Assembly (NCBI RefSeq): GCF_009908285.1
Contig: NZ_JAAARM010000018.1
Coordinates: forward strand, 1-64,000
Length of the DNA: 64,000 bases
Reading direction: 5' to 3'
DNA from: Pseudomonas sp. Fl4BN1
GTDB taxonomy: Bacteria > Pseudomonadota > Gammaproteobacteria > Pseudomonadales > Pseudomonadaceae
A program made the translations under genes and the position numbers. A model generated the notes under the pieces. That model was given only the letters and a program-made list of their open reading frames with translations, searched no databases and had not been told where the DNA came from. Positions 52,409 through 61,379 of this stretch are shown one piece after another (the first letter of the stretch is position 1; each line of letters starts with the position of its first letter).

Positions 52409-53291
52409 AGCTGAAATCGAAAATAGCAAATACAAATTGCTGGGTTTTGAAAACAACAAGAACCTTGCCGTTATTATGGTTATCGCCACAGGCAAAGTTA
52501 TCAGAGTCAAGTTAAAAGAAGTACTGAACAGCGAAATAATAGACAACTTAAACAAAACAGAAATTAAAAACCTGTATAGAAAACTTTACTCCCAAGGAGA
52601 GGCACTCACCGTTTACGACCTGAATGATCGTCACGAAAAATCATGGATGACATACATTGTACTGAGCCTGCTACTTGTTACGTTTTACATCTTCACCAGC
52701 ATTGCTGCGACCAAACCGATTTATCTGGAACGATTCGATATCGTTATCACTCCAGGCACCTTTCTTTACTCTCTGACATTCTTAATCGTCGACTTGCTGA
52801 ACGAAAACTTCGGACTCAGGCTTGCAAGAAAGGCGATTTTTTTTGCATTTGCAAGCACCGCCATGATCACCATCCTGCTTTATGCCTCAACCCTTCTCCC
52901 GGGGCTACCAGGCTGGAAGCTCGACACCCCCTATAACGACGTGATCACTCACGTATCTTCGGTACTAATAGCATCTTCTGTATCTTTTCTTATTTCTGAA
53001 AATATAAACTCATACTTACTATGCAAAATCAAAGAACTGACAAACTCCAGGTTCCTGTTCCTGCGGGTATTCTTGAGCACCTTTTTCGCGGTAATCATTG
53101 ACAGCTTCATTTTCTGCTACATTGCGTTTTATGGGCTGATGCCGAATAGCAGTATCCTGAACATGATTTATGTTCAGATCGCGATCAAAGTATTTCTCGC
53201 ATTCTTCAACATCTTGCCTGCCTATGGAGCAAGGTCCCTATTCAAACGGTACTTAGCAGGCTGTCAGGAAAAACAATGCAGCGTCCAGTAA
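52395..53291 (+). CDS. VUT-family (YhhQ/queuosine-precursor-type) transporter with N-terminal extension
   Basis: A 298-residue protein whose C-terminal ~210 residues, with about six helices, match the VUT/YhhQ family (PGTFLYSLTFLIVDLLNENFG; VSFLISENINSYLLCKIK). In E. coli YhhQ imports preQ0/preQ1. The first ~85 residues are a soluble extension not present in YhhQ. GAGGAA precedes ATG 52395. It is AT-rich and convergent with queC, which supports a 7-deazaguanine link. Confidence 0.8.
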   Translation: MISPEAEIENSKYKLLGFENNKNLAVIMVIATGKVIRVKLKEVLNSEIIDNLNKTEIKNLYRKLYSQGEALTVYDLNDRHEKSWMTYIVLSLLLVTFYIFTSIAATKPIYLERFDIVITPGTFLYSLTFLIVDLLNENFGLRLARKAIFFAFASTAMITILLYASTLLPGLPGWKLDTPYNDVITHVSSVLIASSVSFLISENINSYLLCKIKELTNSRFLFLRVFLSTFFAVIIDSFIFCYIAFYGLMPNSSILNMIYVQIAIKVFLAFFNILPAYGARSLFKRYLAGCQEKQCSVQ

Positions 53292-53355
53292 CTCAAGACA
53301 TTTTTTAACACTCATCTGGTAGCTAGGCGCAGTGTTAAACTTCATCAACCTACGG

Positions 53356-54057
53356 TTAGTTCAGATCCAGCTTGTTCTTCAAGCTACTCATGAAGCCTGT
53401 TTTATTCTTCAGGTACTCATTCAAGCCTTTTGCGCGAAGGTTACACGCATCGCAACTAGTGCAACCACTGCCCAGAATGCCGTTGTAGCAAGTCAACGTA
53501 TGATCGCGAATCAAGTCCAGTTGATTGTAGTAATCCGCCAGAGCCCAAGTCTCCGCCTTGTTCAGCCACATCAATGGCGTCTCAAGACGCAGTTTGTATT
53601 CCATGCCCAATTCAAGAGCCTTGTTCAAGGCCTTCACAAACTCATCCCGACAATCAGGATAACCAGAGAAATCCGTCTCACACACACCGGTAATGACGGT
53701 TTCAGCTTTCACTTGATAGGCATAAATAGATGCCAGGGTTAAAAACAGAATATTTCTTCCAGGCACGAAAGTGCTTGGCAAGCTTTCGCCAGAGCTGTTC
53801 ACCGTCGGAACCGGGATATTGTCCCGGGTAAGGCTGCTGATCGCCAACTCGTTCAGCAACGAAACATCCATTACTTTGTGGACCGTCGCCCCCAGTTGTT
53901 TTGCAAGCCGCTGCGCCACTTCTATTTCCGCACAGTGCCGCTGACCATAATCAAAGGTAATGCAGTGCACTTCATCATAGAGCGGCAATGCCTGGATCAG
54001 ACAAGTTGTCGAATCCTGTCCGCCACTAAAAACAATAACGGCTTTTTTCTTCATCAT
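53356..54057 (-). CDS. queC: 7-cyano-7-deazaguanine synthase QueC, enterobacterial type
   Basis: A 233-residue ATP-dependent enzyme that converts 7-carboxy-7-deazaguanine to preQ0. The ATP-PPase loop FSGGQDSTTCL lies at the start (residues 10-20) and four Zn-binding Cys lie near the C-terminus (CYNGILGSGCTSCDACNLR). From memory, the housekeeping QueC of pseudomonads reads LSGGLDSATV, while this copy reads like the enterobacterial subfamily, so it may be an acquired second copy. No queD or queE lies beside it. Confidence 0.88.
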   Translation of the reverse strand: MMKKKAVIVFSGGQDSTTCLIQALPLYDEVHCITFDYGQRHCAEIEVAQRLAKQLGATVHKVMDVSLLNELAISSLTRDNIPVPTVNSSGESLPSTFVPGRNILFLTLASIYAYQVKAETVITGVCETDFSGYPDCRDEFVKALNKALELGMEYKLRLETPLMWLNKAETWALADYYNQLDLIRDHTLTCYNGILGSGCTSCDACNLRAKGLNEYLKNKTGFMSSLKNKLDLN

Positions 54058-54120
54058 TCCGCTTCCTGCATGAGTAGAGTCATTTCAGTATTTTAAACGG
54101 CCCACTGACGTGCACTCAAT

Positions 54121-54157
54121 AAAAAGCCCCGCACTTCTCTCGAAGGCGGGGCTTTTT
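54121..54157. terminator. Rho-independent terminator (copy 1)
   Basis: AAAAAGCCCCGC (54121-54132) and GCGGGGCTTTTTT (54145-54157), loop ACTTCTCTCGAAG. It follows the cytochrome b561 gene on the minus strand; the same hairpin recurs at 54821-54856. Confidence 0.85.
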
Positions 54158-54162
54158 TGGCC

Positions 54163-54717
54163 TCAAGCCCTGGCCGCACGCCCGGCCATGCGCCGCAGGA
54201 CCTCCCACTGGCCTTTGCCACAGTGCAGGATCACCGCGCCGATGTGGCCGACGATCAGCACCAGCAGGGTCCAGCCCAGCAGGCTGTGGAAGCTGTTGCC
54301 CAGGTCGGTCATCCACTGGATCTTCGGCCCTTCGAAGCCGTTCATGATCGGCAGGCCGAAGGCGGTAAAGGCCCGGCCCGAGCCGAACTGGCGCAACAGC
54401 CCGAGAAACGGGATGGCGAACATCCCGGCATACAGCAACCCATGACCCAGCGTCGCGGCGAGGTTGAGGCTCGGTGGCCGGCGATGACGATTCAACAGCG
54501 CCCAGACCACCCGCACCAGCAGCAGGCCCATCAGCAGCAGGCCCACTTGCTTGTGGGTCGGCCAGAGGAATTCGTCCAGGGCCGAATCGGCCAACAGGTA
54601 ATGTGCACCGGTGGTGCTGTAGATCCAGACAAAGGCCAATGCCATGGCCCAGTGCAGTCCGCGACTGACGACGCCATAACGCGCCTGCGAATCGTATAGT
54701 TCGATACGGCTTTCCAT
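54163..54717 (-). CDS. cytochrome b561
   Basis: A 184-residue inner-membrane dihaem cytochrome b561 with four helices. Haem-ligand His lie in VSRGLHWAMA, WPTHKQVGLLL, and in LGNSFHSLLGWTLLVLIVGHIGAVILHC. It moves electrons from quinol or a periplasmic donor. ATG 54717 is chosen over GTG 54726. It is flanked by nearly identical terminators, so it is its own transcription unit. Confidence 0.88.
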   Translation of the reverse strand: MESRIELYDSQARYGVVSRGLHWAMALAFVWIYSTTGAHYLLADSALDEFLWPTHKQVGLLLMGLLLVRVVWALLNRHRRPPSLNLAATLGHGLLYAGMFAIPFLGLLRQFGSGRAFTAFGLPIMNGFEGPKIQWMTDLGNSFHSLLGWTLLVLIVGHIGAVILHCGKGQWEVLRRMAGRAARA

Positions 54718-54820
54718 TACATCCACTTAGGTTCATCCACGAGCGAGGCATTTTACCCGGCCATGCAACCTCATCGGGCCGAAAAGCTTTAAATGATGTG
54801 ACGGCCCCCGAAGCGCTATA

Positions 54821-54856
54821 AAAAAGCCCCGCGCTTCTCTCGAAGGCGGGGCTTTT
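54821..54856. terminator. Rho-independent terminator (copy 2)
   Basis: AAAAAGCCCCGC (54821-54832) and GCGGGGCTTTT (54846-54856) with loop GCTTCTCTCGAAG, one base different from copy 1. It follows cyoE on the minus strand. Confidence 0.85.
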
Positions 54857-54872
54857 CTGTGGCCTGGACAGC

Positions 54873-55760
54873 TTAGTGCGCGTAGGTCAGCAACAGCTCG
54901 GTCGGGGCCTTGAAATCCACCGACATCATCACGCTCAGCGCGGTGATGGTGAAGATCGAGAACACGAACAGCTTGCGCGCCCACACGGTGTCATCCACCG
55001 CCTTGTAGCCGGTCCAGGCCATGTACAACCAGTACATGCCCATCGCCGCCGCTACCGCCAGGTAGCTCATGCCGGCGTAACCGCTGAAGGTCAGCATCAG
55101 GGTCGCTACCAGGAATGCCAGGATGTAGAGCAGGATGTGCTTCTTGGCCACGCGGATCCCACGCTTCACTGGCAACACCGGAATCGATGCAGCCAGGTAA
55201 TCGTTGAAGCGGAAGATCGCGATGGCATAGGAATGCGGCATCTGCCACAGGCTGAACATCACCAGCAGGGTCAGTGCAGCCATGTCGAAGCTGTTGCTGA
55301 CCGCGACATAGCCGATCACTGGCGGCATGGCCCCCGACAGACTGCCCACCAGCGTGCCGTGAACCGACTTGCGCTTGAGGTACAGGCTGTAGAACCCGAC
55401 GTAGATGACAAAGCCGATTACCGCGAACAACGCGGCCAACGGATTGGCCACGTAGTACAGCAAGGCGACGCCGGCAATGCCGAGGATGGAGGCGTAGACC
55501 AGGGCCGCTTCCAGGGAGATCAGGCCCTGGACCAGCACGCGGTTCTTGGTGCGCTCCATCTTCAGGTCGATGTCACGGTCGATGCAGTTGTTGAACACGC
55601 AACCGGACGCTACCACCAGCGAGGTGCCGATCATCGCGGCCAGGAAAATGGCCAGATCGACATGCCCTTTCGAGGCCAGGAAAAACCCGCCTGCCACAGA
55701 AAGCACGTTACCGAAAATGATCCCCGGTTTGGTGATTTGGATAAAGTGCTTGAGCGACAT
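54873..55760 (-). CDS. cyoE: protohaem IX farnesyltransferase CyoE
   Basis: A 295-residue polytopic UbiA-type prenyltransferase that makes haem O from haem B for the bo3 oxidase. The first Asp-rich motif is NNCIDRDIDLKMERTKNR and a second acidic segment follows in the middle loop. It is last of the cyoABCDE operon, 10 bases after cyoD. Confidence 0.95.
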   Translation of the reverse strand: MSLKHFIQITKPGIIFGNVLSVAGGFFLASKGHVDLAIFLAAMIGTSLVVASGCVFNNCIDRDIDLKMERTKNRVLVQGLISLEAALVYASILGIAGVALLYYVANPLAALFAVIGFVIYVGFYSLYLKRKSVHGTLVGSLSGAMPPVIGYVAVSNSFDMAALTLLVMFSLWQMPHSYAIAIFRFNDYLAASIPVLPVKRGIRVAKKHILLYILAFLVATLMLTFSGYAGMSYLAVAAAMGMYWLYMAWTGYKAVDDTVWARKLFVFSIFTITALSVMMSVDFKAPTELLLTYAH

Positions 55761-55770
55761 CGGGCTTACC

Positions 55771-56100
55771 TCACTTCGCCATCATGACGGTGTGGATGCT
55801 GAACATGATCCACAACGACAGACCAACCAGCAGAACAATGACCAACGCGGCGAAGATGAACGCGACGACGTTGTTGCGCTGCGCTTCGGAGCGGTCCAGA
55901 TGGAGGAAGTACACCAGGTGCACCAGCACCTGGATCACCGCGAACGCCAGGACGATCCACAGGGTCACGTCTTTGGGCAGCGATGGGTACATCACCAGGC
56001 CGAATGGAATCACTGTCAGGATGACCGACAGGATGAAGCCGATGGCGTAGGATTTGACGCTGCCGTGGCCGGCTTCGTCGTGGGAGTGTGTGTTAGCCAT
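55771..56100 (-). CDS. cyoD: cytochrome bo3 ubiquinol oxidase subunit IV CyoD
   Basis: A 109-residue subunit with three membrane helices and a His/Asp-rich N-terminus (HSHDEAGHGSVKSY). It assists assembly of the CuB site. It abuts cyoC (start 1 base after the cyoC stop). Confidence 0.95.
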   Translation of the reverse strand: MANTHSHDEAGHGSVKSYAIGFILSVILTVIPFGLVMYPSLPKDVTLWIVLAFAVIQVLVHLVYFLHLDRSEAQRNNVVAFIFAALVIVLLVGLSLWIMFSIHTVMMAK

Positions 56101-56727
56101 TTACATAGTCCCCATCAGATAAACAACGGTGAATACGCAGATCCACACCACGTCCAGGAAGTGCCAGAACAGGCTCAGGCAGCTCAGACGGGTCTTGTTG
56201 GTCGCCGTCAGGCCTTTTTTCTGCACCTGATACATCATGATCGCCATCCAGATCAGACCACTGGTCACGTGCAGACCGTGGGTACCGACCAGGGTGAAGA
56301 ACCCGGACAGGAAGCCGGAGCGGCTAGGGCCGTAGCCTTCGGAGATCAGCAGGTGGAACTCGTTGATCTCCATGCCGATGAAGCCCAGGCCGAACAGGAA
56401 GGTCATGGCCAACCAGCCCAGTACCTGCTTCTTGTTGCCCCGGAAGAACGCCAGCATGGCGAAGCCGTAGGTGATCGAACTGAACAGCAGCAGAGCGGTT
56501 TCGCCCAGTACGTATGGCAGTTCGAAGATGTCGTGGCCCGACGGGCCACCCGCTACGTTGTTAACCAGTACCGCGTATACCGCGAAGATCGACGCAAACA
56601 GAATGCAGTCGGTCATCAGGTAGAGCCAGAAACCGAATACGGTCATCTCGCCCGAGTCGTGGTGATGGTCATCGTGCCCATGGTCATCGACATGGGCGTG
56701 TCCAGCATTGGTCACTAAGTTCGACAT
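56101..56727 (-). CDS. cyoC: cytochrome bo3 ubiquinol oxidase subunit III CyoC
   Basis: A 208-residue five-helix subunit of the haem-copper oxidase. The N-terminal 27 residues are His/Asp-rich (HVDDHGHDDHHHDSG), longer in His than usual and possibly metal-binding. It belongs to the cyo operon. Confidence 0.95.
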   Translation of the reverse strand: MSNLVTNAGHAHVDDHGHDDHHHDSGEMTVFGFWLYLMTDCILFASIFAVYAVLVNNVAGGPSGHDIFELPYVLGETALLLFSSITYGFAMLAFFRGNKKQVLGWLAMTFLFGLGFIGMEINEFHLLISEGYGPSRSGFLSGFFTLVGTHGLHVTSGLIWMAIMMYQVQKKGLTATNKTRLSCLSLFWHFLDVVWICVFTVVYLMGTM

Positions 56728-56730
56728 GGA

Positions 56731-58749
56731 TTAAGCCTGTTCCAACGAGGTTTCAACACGGGTAGCCGGGATCTTGTTCTCCGATACCAGACGCTTGTGC
56801 TGTTCGGCTTCGATGCGTTCGATCGTCTCGACCGGCACCATGTAGCCTTGATCATCACGGGCAGCGTGGATCGCGAAATAGATCACGGTGCCGGCCAGGC
56901 TTGCGATGGCCAGCCACCAGATGTGCCAGATCATGGCGAAACCGAACACGGTCAGCAGAGCCCCCATGACCACACCGGTAGCGGTGTTGTTGGGCATGTG
57001 GATCGGCTGGTAGCGACCTGGCTGCGCGTAGGCAGTGCCGTCTTCCTTGGCTTCGGTGAACGGGTCGATGCCTTCGGCTTTCGGCAGTACCGCGAAGTTG
57101 TAGAACGGTGGTGGCGACGAGGTCGACCATTCCAGAGTGTGAGCATTCCATGGGTCGCCGGAGACGCACATGTTCTGCTTGCGATCACGCACACTGACGT
57201 ACAGCTGGATCAACTGGCAGGCGATACCTACCGCGATCATCACTGCACCCACCATGGCGACGTACAGGTACGGCACCCACTCAGGGTTGGTAGTGGCGTT
57301 CAGACGACGGGTCATGCCCATGAAGCCCAGTGCATAGAGCGGCATGAACGCGACGAAGAAGCCCGAGATCCAGAACCAGAACGCAGCCTTGCCCCAACCT
57401 TCATGCAGCTTGAAGCCGAAGGCTTTCGGGAAGTAGAAGCTGAAGCCGGCGATGTAGCCGAATACCGCGCCGCCGATGATCACGTTGTGGAAGTGAGCGA
57501 TCACGAACAGGCTGTTGTGCAGGACGAAGTCGGCACCCGGGATGGCCAGCAGTACGCCGGTCATGCCGCCGATGGCGAAGGTCACCATGAAGCCCAGGGT
57601 CCACAGAACCTGGCTGGTGATGCGCAAGCGGCCGTGGTAGATGGTGAATAGCCAGTTGAATAGCTTCACCCCCGTCGGGATCGAAATCAGCATCGTCGCC
57701 AGGCCGAAGAAGGCGTTGACGCTGGCCCCCGAACCCATGGTGAAGAAGTGGTGCAGCCAAACCATGAAGCCCAGGATCGAGATCGCGCCGGAAGCGTAGA
57801 TCATCGAGTGGTGGCCGAACAGGCGTTTGCCCGAGAAGGTCGAGATGACTTCGGAGAAGATGCCGAACGCTGGCAGGATCAGGATGTACACCTCGGGGTG
57901 ACCCCAGGCCCAGAACAGGTTCACGTACATCATTGGATTGCCACCAAGTTCATTGGTGAAAATGTGGAAATCCATGTAACGGTCAAGCGTCAGCAGTGCC
58001 AGGGTAGCGGTGAGGATCGGGAACGAAGCGACGATCAGCACGTTGGCCCAGGTGCAGGTCCAGGTGAAGATCGGCATGTCCATCATCTTCATGCCTGGGG
58101 TACGCATTTTCAGCACGGTGGCCAGGAAGTTGACCCCGGTTAATGTCGTACCTAGCCCGGATAGCTGGAGCGCCCAGATGTAGTAGTCCACACCCACGCC
58201 CGGACTGTATTGCAGGCCCGACAGCGGCGGATAGGCAACCCAGCCGGTCTTGGCGAATTCGCCAACGCCCAGGGACAGGTTGATCAGCACCACGCCCGAC
58301 ACCAGCAGCCAGAAGCTCAGGGAGTTGAGGAACGGATAGGCCACGTCACGCGCGCCGATCTGCAGCGGCACGACAAGGTTCATCAGGCCGGTGAAGAATG
58401 GCATCGCCATGAAGATGATCATGATCACACCGTGGGCGGTGAAGATCTGGTCATAGTGTTCAGGTGGCAGGTAGCCAGGCGAACCCTCGGTGGCCATGGC
58501 CAACTGGGTACGCATCATGATGGCGTCGGCAAAACCGCGCAGCAGCATGACCATGGCGACGATGATGTACATCACGCCGATTTTCTTGTGGTCGACCGAC
58601 GTCAGCCACTCGGTCCACAGGTAGGTCCACTTCTTGAAGTAGGTGATTCCCGCGAAAAGCGCCAGACCACCGAGCGCGATCATGGCAATGGTCACCATGA
58701 CAATCGGCTCGTGGAACGGAATCGCGTCCAGACTTAATTTACCAAACAT
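56731..58749 (-). CDS. cyoB: cytochrome bo3 ubiquinol oxidase subunit I CyoB
   Basis: A 672-residue subunit I. The haem and CuB ligands are in place (HGVIMIIFMAMPFFTGLMN; WGHPEVYILILPAFG; the HH pair in WLHHFFT; FVIAHFHNVIIGG). It reduces O2 to water and pumps protons. It lies 3 bases downstream of cyoA. Confidence 0.96.
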   Translation of the reverse strand: MFGKLSLDAIPFHEPIVMVTIAMIALGGLALFAGITYFKKWTYLWTEWLTSVDHKKIGVMYIIVAMVMLLRGFADAIMMRTQLAMATEGSPGYLPPEHYDQIFTAHGVIMIIFMAMPFFTGLMNLVVPLQIGARDVAYPFLNSLSFWLLVSGVVLINLSLGVGEFAKTGWVAYPPLSGLQYSPGVGVDYYIWALQLSGLGTTLTGVNFLATVLKMRTPGMKMMDMPIFTWTCTWANVLIVASFPILTATLALLTLDRYMDFHIFTNELGGNPMMYVNLFWAWGHPEVYILILPAFGIFSEVISTFSGKRLFGHHSMIYASGAISILGFMVWLHHFFTMGSGASVNAFFGLATMLISIPTGVKLFNWLFTIYHGRLRITSQVLWTLGFMVTFAIGGMTGVLLAIPGADFVLHNSLFVIAHFHNVIIGGAVFGYIAGFSFYFPKAFGFKLHEGWGKAAFWFWISGFFVAFMPLYALGFMGMTRRLNATTNPEWVPYLYVAMVGAVMIAVGIACQLIQLYVSVRDRKQNMCVSGDPWNAHTLEWSTSSPPPFYNFAVLPKAEGIDPFTEAKEDGTAYAQPGRYQPIHMPNNTATGVVMGALLTVFGFAMIWHIWWLAIASLAGTVIYFAIHAARDDQGYMVPVETIERIEAEQHKRLVSENKIPATRVETSLEQA

Positions 58750-58752
58750 CGT

Positions 58753-59697
58753 TTACTCCTCTGCCCCGGCAGCTGAATGCGAACTCACGTCCATTCCTTG
58801 CGTTGCGGCAACTTCCTTTTCTTTCTTCTCGTGCTTGAGCGGCGAGCCCGGTTTCATGCCTTCGTACTTGTCGACGATGGTCTGGAACAGGTTCGGTGCG
58901 TACGCGGAGTAGAGTTCTACAGGGTTGTTTTGGCTTGGCTTGGAAAGGGCTTCGTATTCAGCGGTGTCCAGCTGTTTAGGTGCCTTCTTGACTTCATTTA
59001 CCCAGGCGTCGAAATCTTCTTGAGTGGTTGCGACCGCTTTGAATTTCATGCCGGTAAAACCCGCGCCGCTGTAGTTGGCGGAGATACCTTCAAGTTCGGT
59101 GTTCTGGTTGGCAATCAGGTGCAGCTTGGTGGTCATGCCCGCCATCGCGTAGATCTGGCCGCCCAGGCCCGGGATGAAGAACGAGTTCATCACGGTGTCG
59201 GAAGTCACCCGGAAATTGACCGGGGTATGGGCCGGGAACACGATCTTGTTGACGGTGGCGATCCCTTGGTCGGGATAGATGAACAGCCACTTCCAGTCCA
59301 TGGCGACCACTTCGATGGTGATCGGCTTGACGTCGGAATCCAGCGGACGGTAAGGGTCCAGGGCGTGGGTCGACTTGTAGGTGATGTAACCCAGGGCAAT
59401 GATGATGAGCACTGGAACCAGCCACACCGCGATCTCGATCTTGGTGGAGTGGGACCACTTCGGCGCGTAGGTCGCTTCCTTGTTGGAGGCGCGATATTTC
59501 CAGGCGAAGGCGAAGGTCATGATGATGACCGGCACAACCACCAGCAGCATCAGGATGGTCGCCGTGATGATCAGGTTTCGTTCATCCAGACCGACCTGAC
59601 CCTTGGGATCGAGCAAGGTCCACTTGCAGCCTCCCAGCATCAACATGCCGAGCAGCGGCAATAAGCCTAGTAATCGGGGGTACCTGTTTTTACTCAT
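58753..59697 (-). CDS. cyoA: cytochrome bo3 ubiquinol oxidase subunit II CyoA
   Basis: A 314-residue lipoprotein subunit (lipobox MLGGC), two helices and a periplasmic cupredoxin-like domain lacking the CuA ligands, as in quinol oxidases. ATG 59697 is used, with AGAGGTCGTGAG upstream; the open frame extends 29 codons further without a signal sequence. It is first of the operon, so the promoter lies in 59698-60440. Confidence 0.95.
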   Translation of the reverse strand: MSKNRYPRLLGLLPLLGMLMLGGCKWTLLDPKGQVGLDERNLIITATILMLLVVVPVIIMTFAFAWKYRASNKEATYAPKWSHSTKIEIAVWLVPVLIIIALGYITYKSTHALDPYRPLDSDVKPITIEVVAMDWKWLFIYPDQGIATVNKIVFPAHTPVNFRVTSDTVMNSFFIPGLGGQIYAMAGMTTKLHLIANQNTELEGISANYSGAGFTGMKFKAVATTQEDFDAWVNEVKKAPKQLDTAEYEALSKPSQNNPVELYSAYAPNLFQTIVDKYEGMKPGSPLKHEKKEKEVAATQGMDVSSHSAAGAEE

Positions 59698-60445
59698 CTC
59701 ACGACCTCTAAAGCAGCTTGCGCAATGCAGTTGGGTTTTGATCGCCAACACTTCACCCTGCCAAGGGTTGGCATTTTTCTTCAATTGAATAAGGGCCTGC
59801 CCGTTGCGTTAAACGCTCAACGACACATCCCGGGCTAGCAGTGGTTCTTATTCGATCTCGTGGTCAAAGGCCTTGTTACAGACCAATTCCATTTGGTGCG
59901 GAAGTTTGGAAGGTGCCGACACCCGCAGTCGCATAGAGCGCTCAATCCGCCCCTCGACCGTCCACGTGTGCTCAGGGTTGAGCAGCGTCGGAAATTCAGT
60001 GCGGGCGATTGTAGATATGTCGCGTTTTATAAACCATGTCTTATCCCGAAATAATTTTTATCACTGGGCGCAACAATCGCGCATGATTGTTGCGAAGGAC
60101 TTCAATCATATCGATTTTCATTCGCAACAAAAACCAAAAAAAAGACCTGGGAAATGCTCCATCCATGAGCTTGAGAAGCCGTTGAAGGCGGCCTTTCATA
60201 GGGCTTCACCCCTTGTAAAACGGGGTCTGTGAAGATTTGTATAGATAGCAGGCTATGATTTTTGCCTGGCTGCCCGACATACACAAACTGACAGGCTTCA
60301 ATTGAACCAGTCAGCCTGAATGCAGTCTGTTGAAACACTTCCACCGCCCCTCTATGGTCGCGACAGTGTGACAACATGTCGCACTTCTGCCGCACCCGCA
60401 CTTGCCGTAAATCACGGACTTTTCAGGTGTCGAATGAACCACATG
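59698..60445. other. 748-base non-coding region upstream of cyoA
   Basis: No convincing gene is seen; the open frames present lack good starts and homology. The region should hold the cyo promoter. The clearest element is the inverted repeat at 60069-60094 (separate entry). A palindrome TTCAATTGAA lies at 59780-59789 and there is a short stem ACCCC/GGGGT near 60208-60226. Confidence 0.5.
60069..60094. promoter_or_regulatory. 10-base perfect inverted repeat upstream of cyoA
   Basis: CGCAACAATC-GCGCAT-GATTGTTGCG, two perfect 10-base arms with a six-base spacer, ~370 bases before the cyoA start. No T run is on either side, so it is a candidate binding site rather than a terminator. Confidence 0.45.
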
Positions 60446-60482
60446 AAAAAGCCCCGACCCCTGCAGAGGGACCGGGGCTTTT
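60446..60482. terminator. Rho-independent terminator after dsbB
   Basis: AAAAAGCCCCG (60446-60456) and CGGGGCTTTT (60473-60482) arms around a pyrimidine/purine loop. It lies just past the dsbB stop on the minus strand. Confidence 0.85.
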
Positions 60483-60491
60483 CCGGGTAAA

Positions 60492-61001
60492 TCAGTAGGT
60501 TTTCTTGCGATTGCGGATGATCCCCAGCGGAACCAGGATCACCGTCAGCACGAACGCCAGCAGGGCCCATTGGGCCAGAGACAGCCCAAGGATCGGCGGA
60601 TAAGGCGTTGAACAGAAACCGTCGACCTGAAACCCCAGGGGAAAGATTGCTGCCAGCGGCAGGCTGTCGACAATCGGCTGCAGCACGTCGATGCCACAGC
60701 TCACTGCCGGGTAGAACTGGGTGTACACATGGTGCCCGGCCACGGCGACACCAAAGATGGCGCTGATGACTACCAGGGTTTCCATGATGGTGATGCCGCG
60801 TCTCGAACTCATGGCCGCGCCGATGAAGGCAAAGAGCGCGATCAGCAGCAAGGCATAACGTTGCAGGATGCACAGTGGGCAAGGCGCCTCACCCAGCACC
60901 ACCTGCATGTACAAGGCACCACCGATCAGCGCCAGGCAGATTATCCCCAGTAGTACCAAGAAGCGCCGTTCACGCCCTAAACGCAGTCTGTCGTCACTCA
61001 T
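60492..61001 (-). CDS. dsbB: disulfide bond formation protein DsbB
   Basis: A 169-residue four-helix membrane protein. The first periplasmic loop has CPLC near residues 41-44. The second Cys pair is in SCGIDVLQ and GFCSTP. It reoxidises DsbA and passes electrons to ubiquinone. The length and layout are normal for a pseudomonad DsbB. Confidence 0.95.
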   Translation of the reverse strand: MSDDRLRLGRERRFLVLLGIICLALIGGALYMQVVLGEAPCPLCILQRYALLLIALFAFIGAAMSSRRGITIMETLVVISAIFGVAVAGHHVYTQFYPAVSCGIDVLQPIVDSLPLAAIFPLGFQVDGFCSTPYPPILGLSLAQWALLAFVLTVILVPLGIIRNRKKTY

Positions 61002-61379
61002 CCCTATTCCCTTTATGTTGTGTATTCAGCCTGCCTGCCGGCACTCGCGGCGCCAGGCGGAGGCTGTCTTAAAAATGAACCCGTGGACCGTGACCCGGTC
61101 CGTGCTCGCAGTGGCGTACCCGGCTGCCGGGAAGTCTACACGTTGAACATGACCTTTGAATGCAGGGGCTTGGTGCCAATGCAGGGCCACAGAGCTGCCT
61201 CGCAGCCGCAGTTCTACTCAGTTGCGGACAATAGCGATAAACAGGTTAAGAGTGGATTAACCGTTGTACGAAATGTACTGAAATGGCGGGATTGCATAAA
61301 GGAAGCCGTCCAGACCGGAAGTCTGGATCACGCTTGGGGAAGGGAAAAGGCCGGTCCTGGAACAGAACCGGCCGGGGTA
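61002..61379. other. 378-base intergenic region between dsbB and hmp
   Basis: No gene is seen. Small stems occur at 61085-61101 (GGACCG/CGGTCC) and 61311-61326 (CCAGAC/GTCTGG). The terminator of hmp lies at the distal end (61345-61373). Confidence 0.4.
61345..61373 (-). terminator. Rho-independent terminator of hmp
   Basis: GGCCGGT (61349-61355) and ACCGGCC (61367-61373) followed on the minus strand by four T, 7 bases past the hmp stop. Confidence 0.75.
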
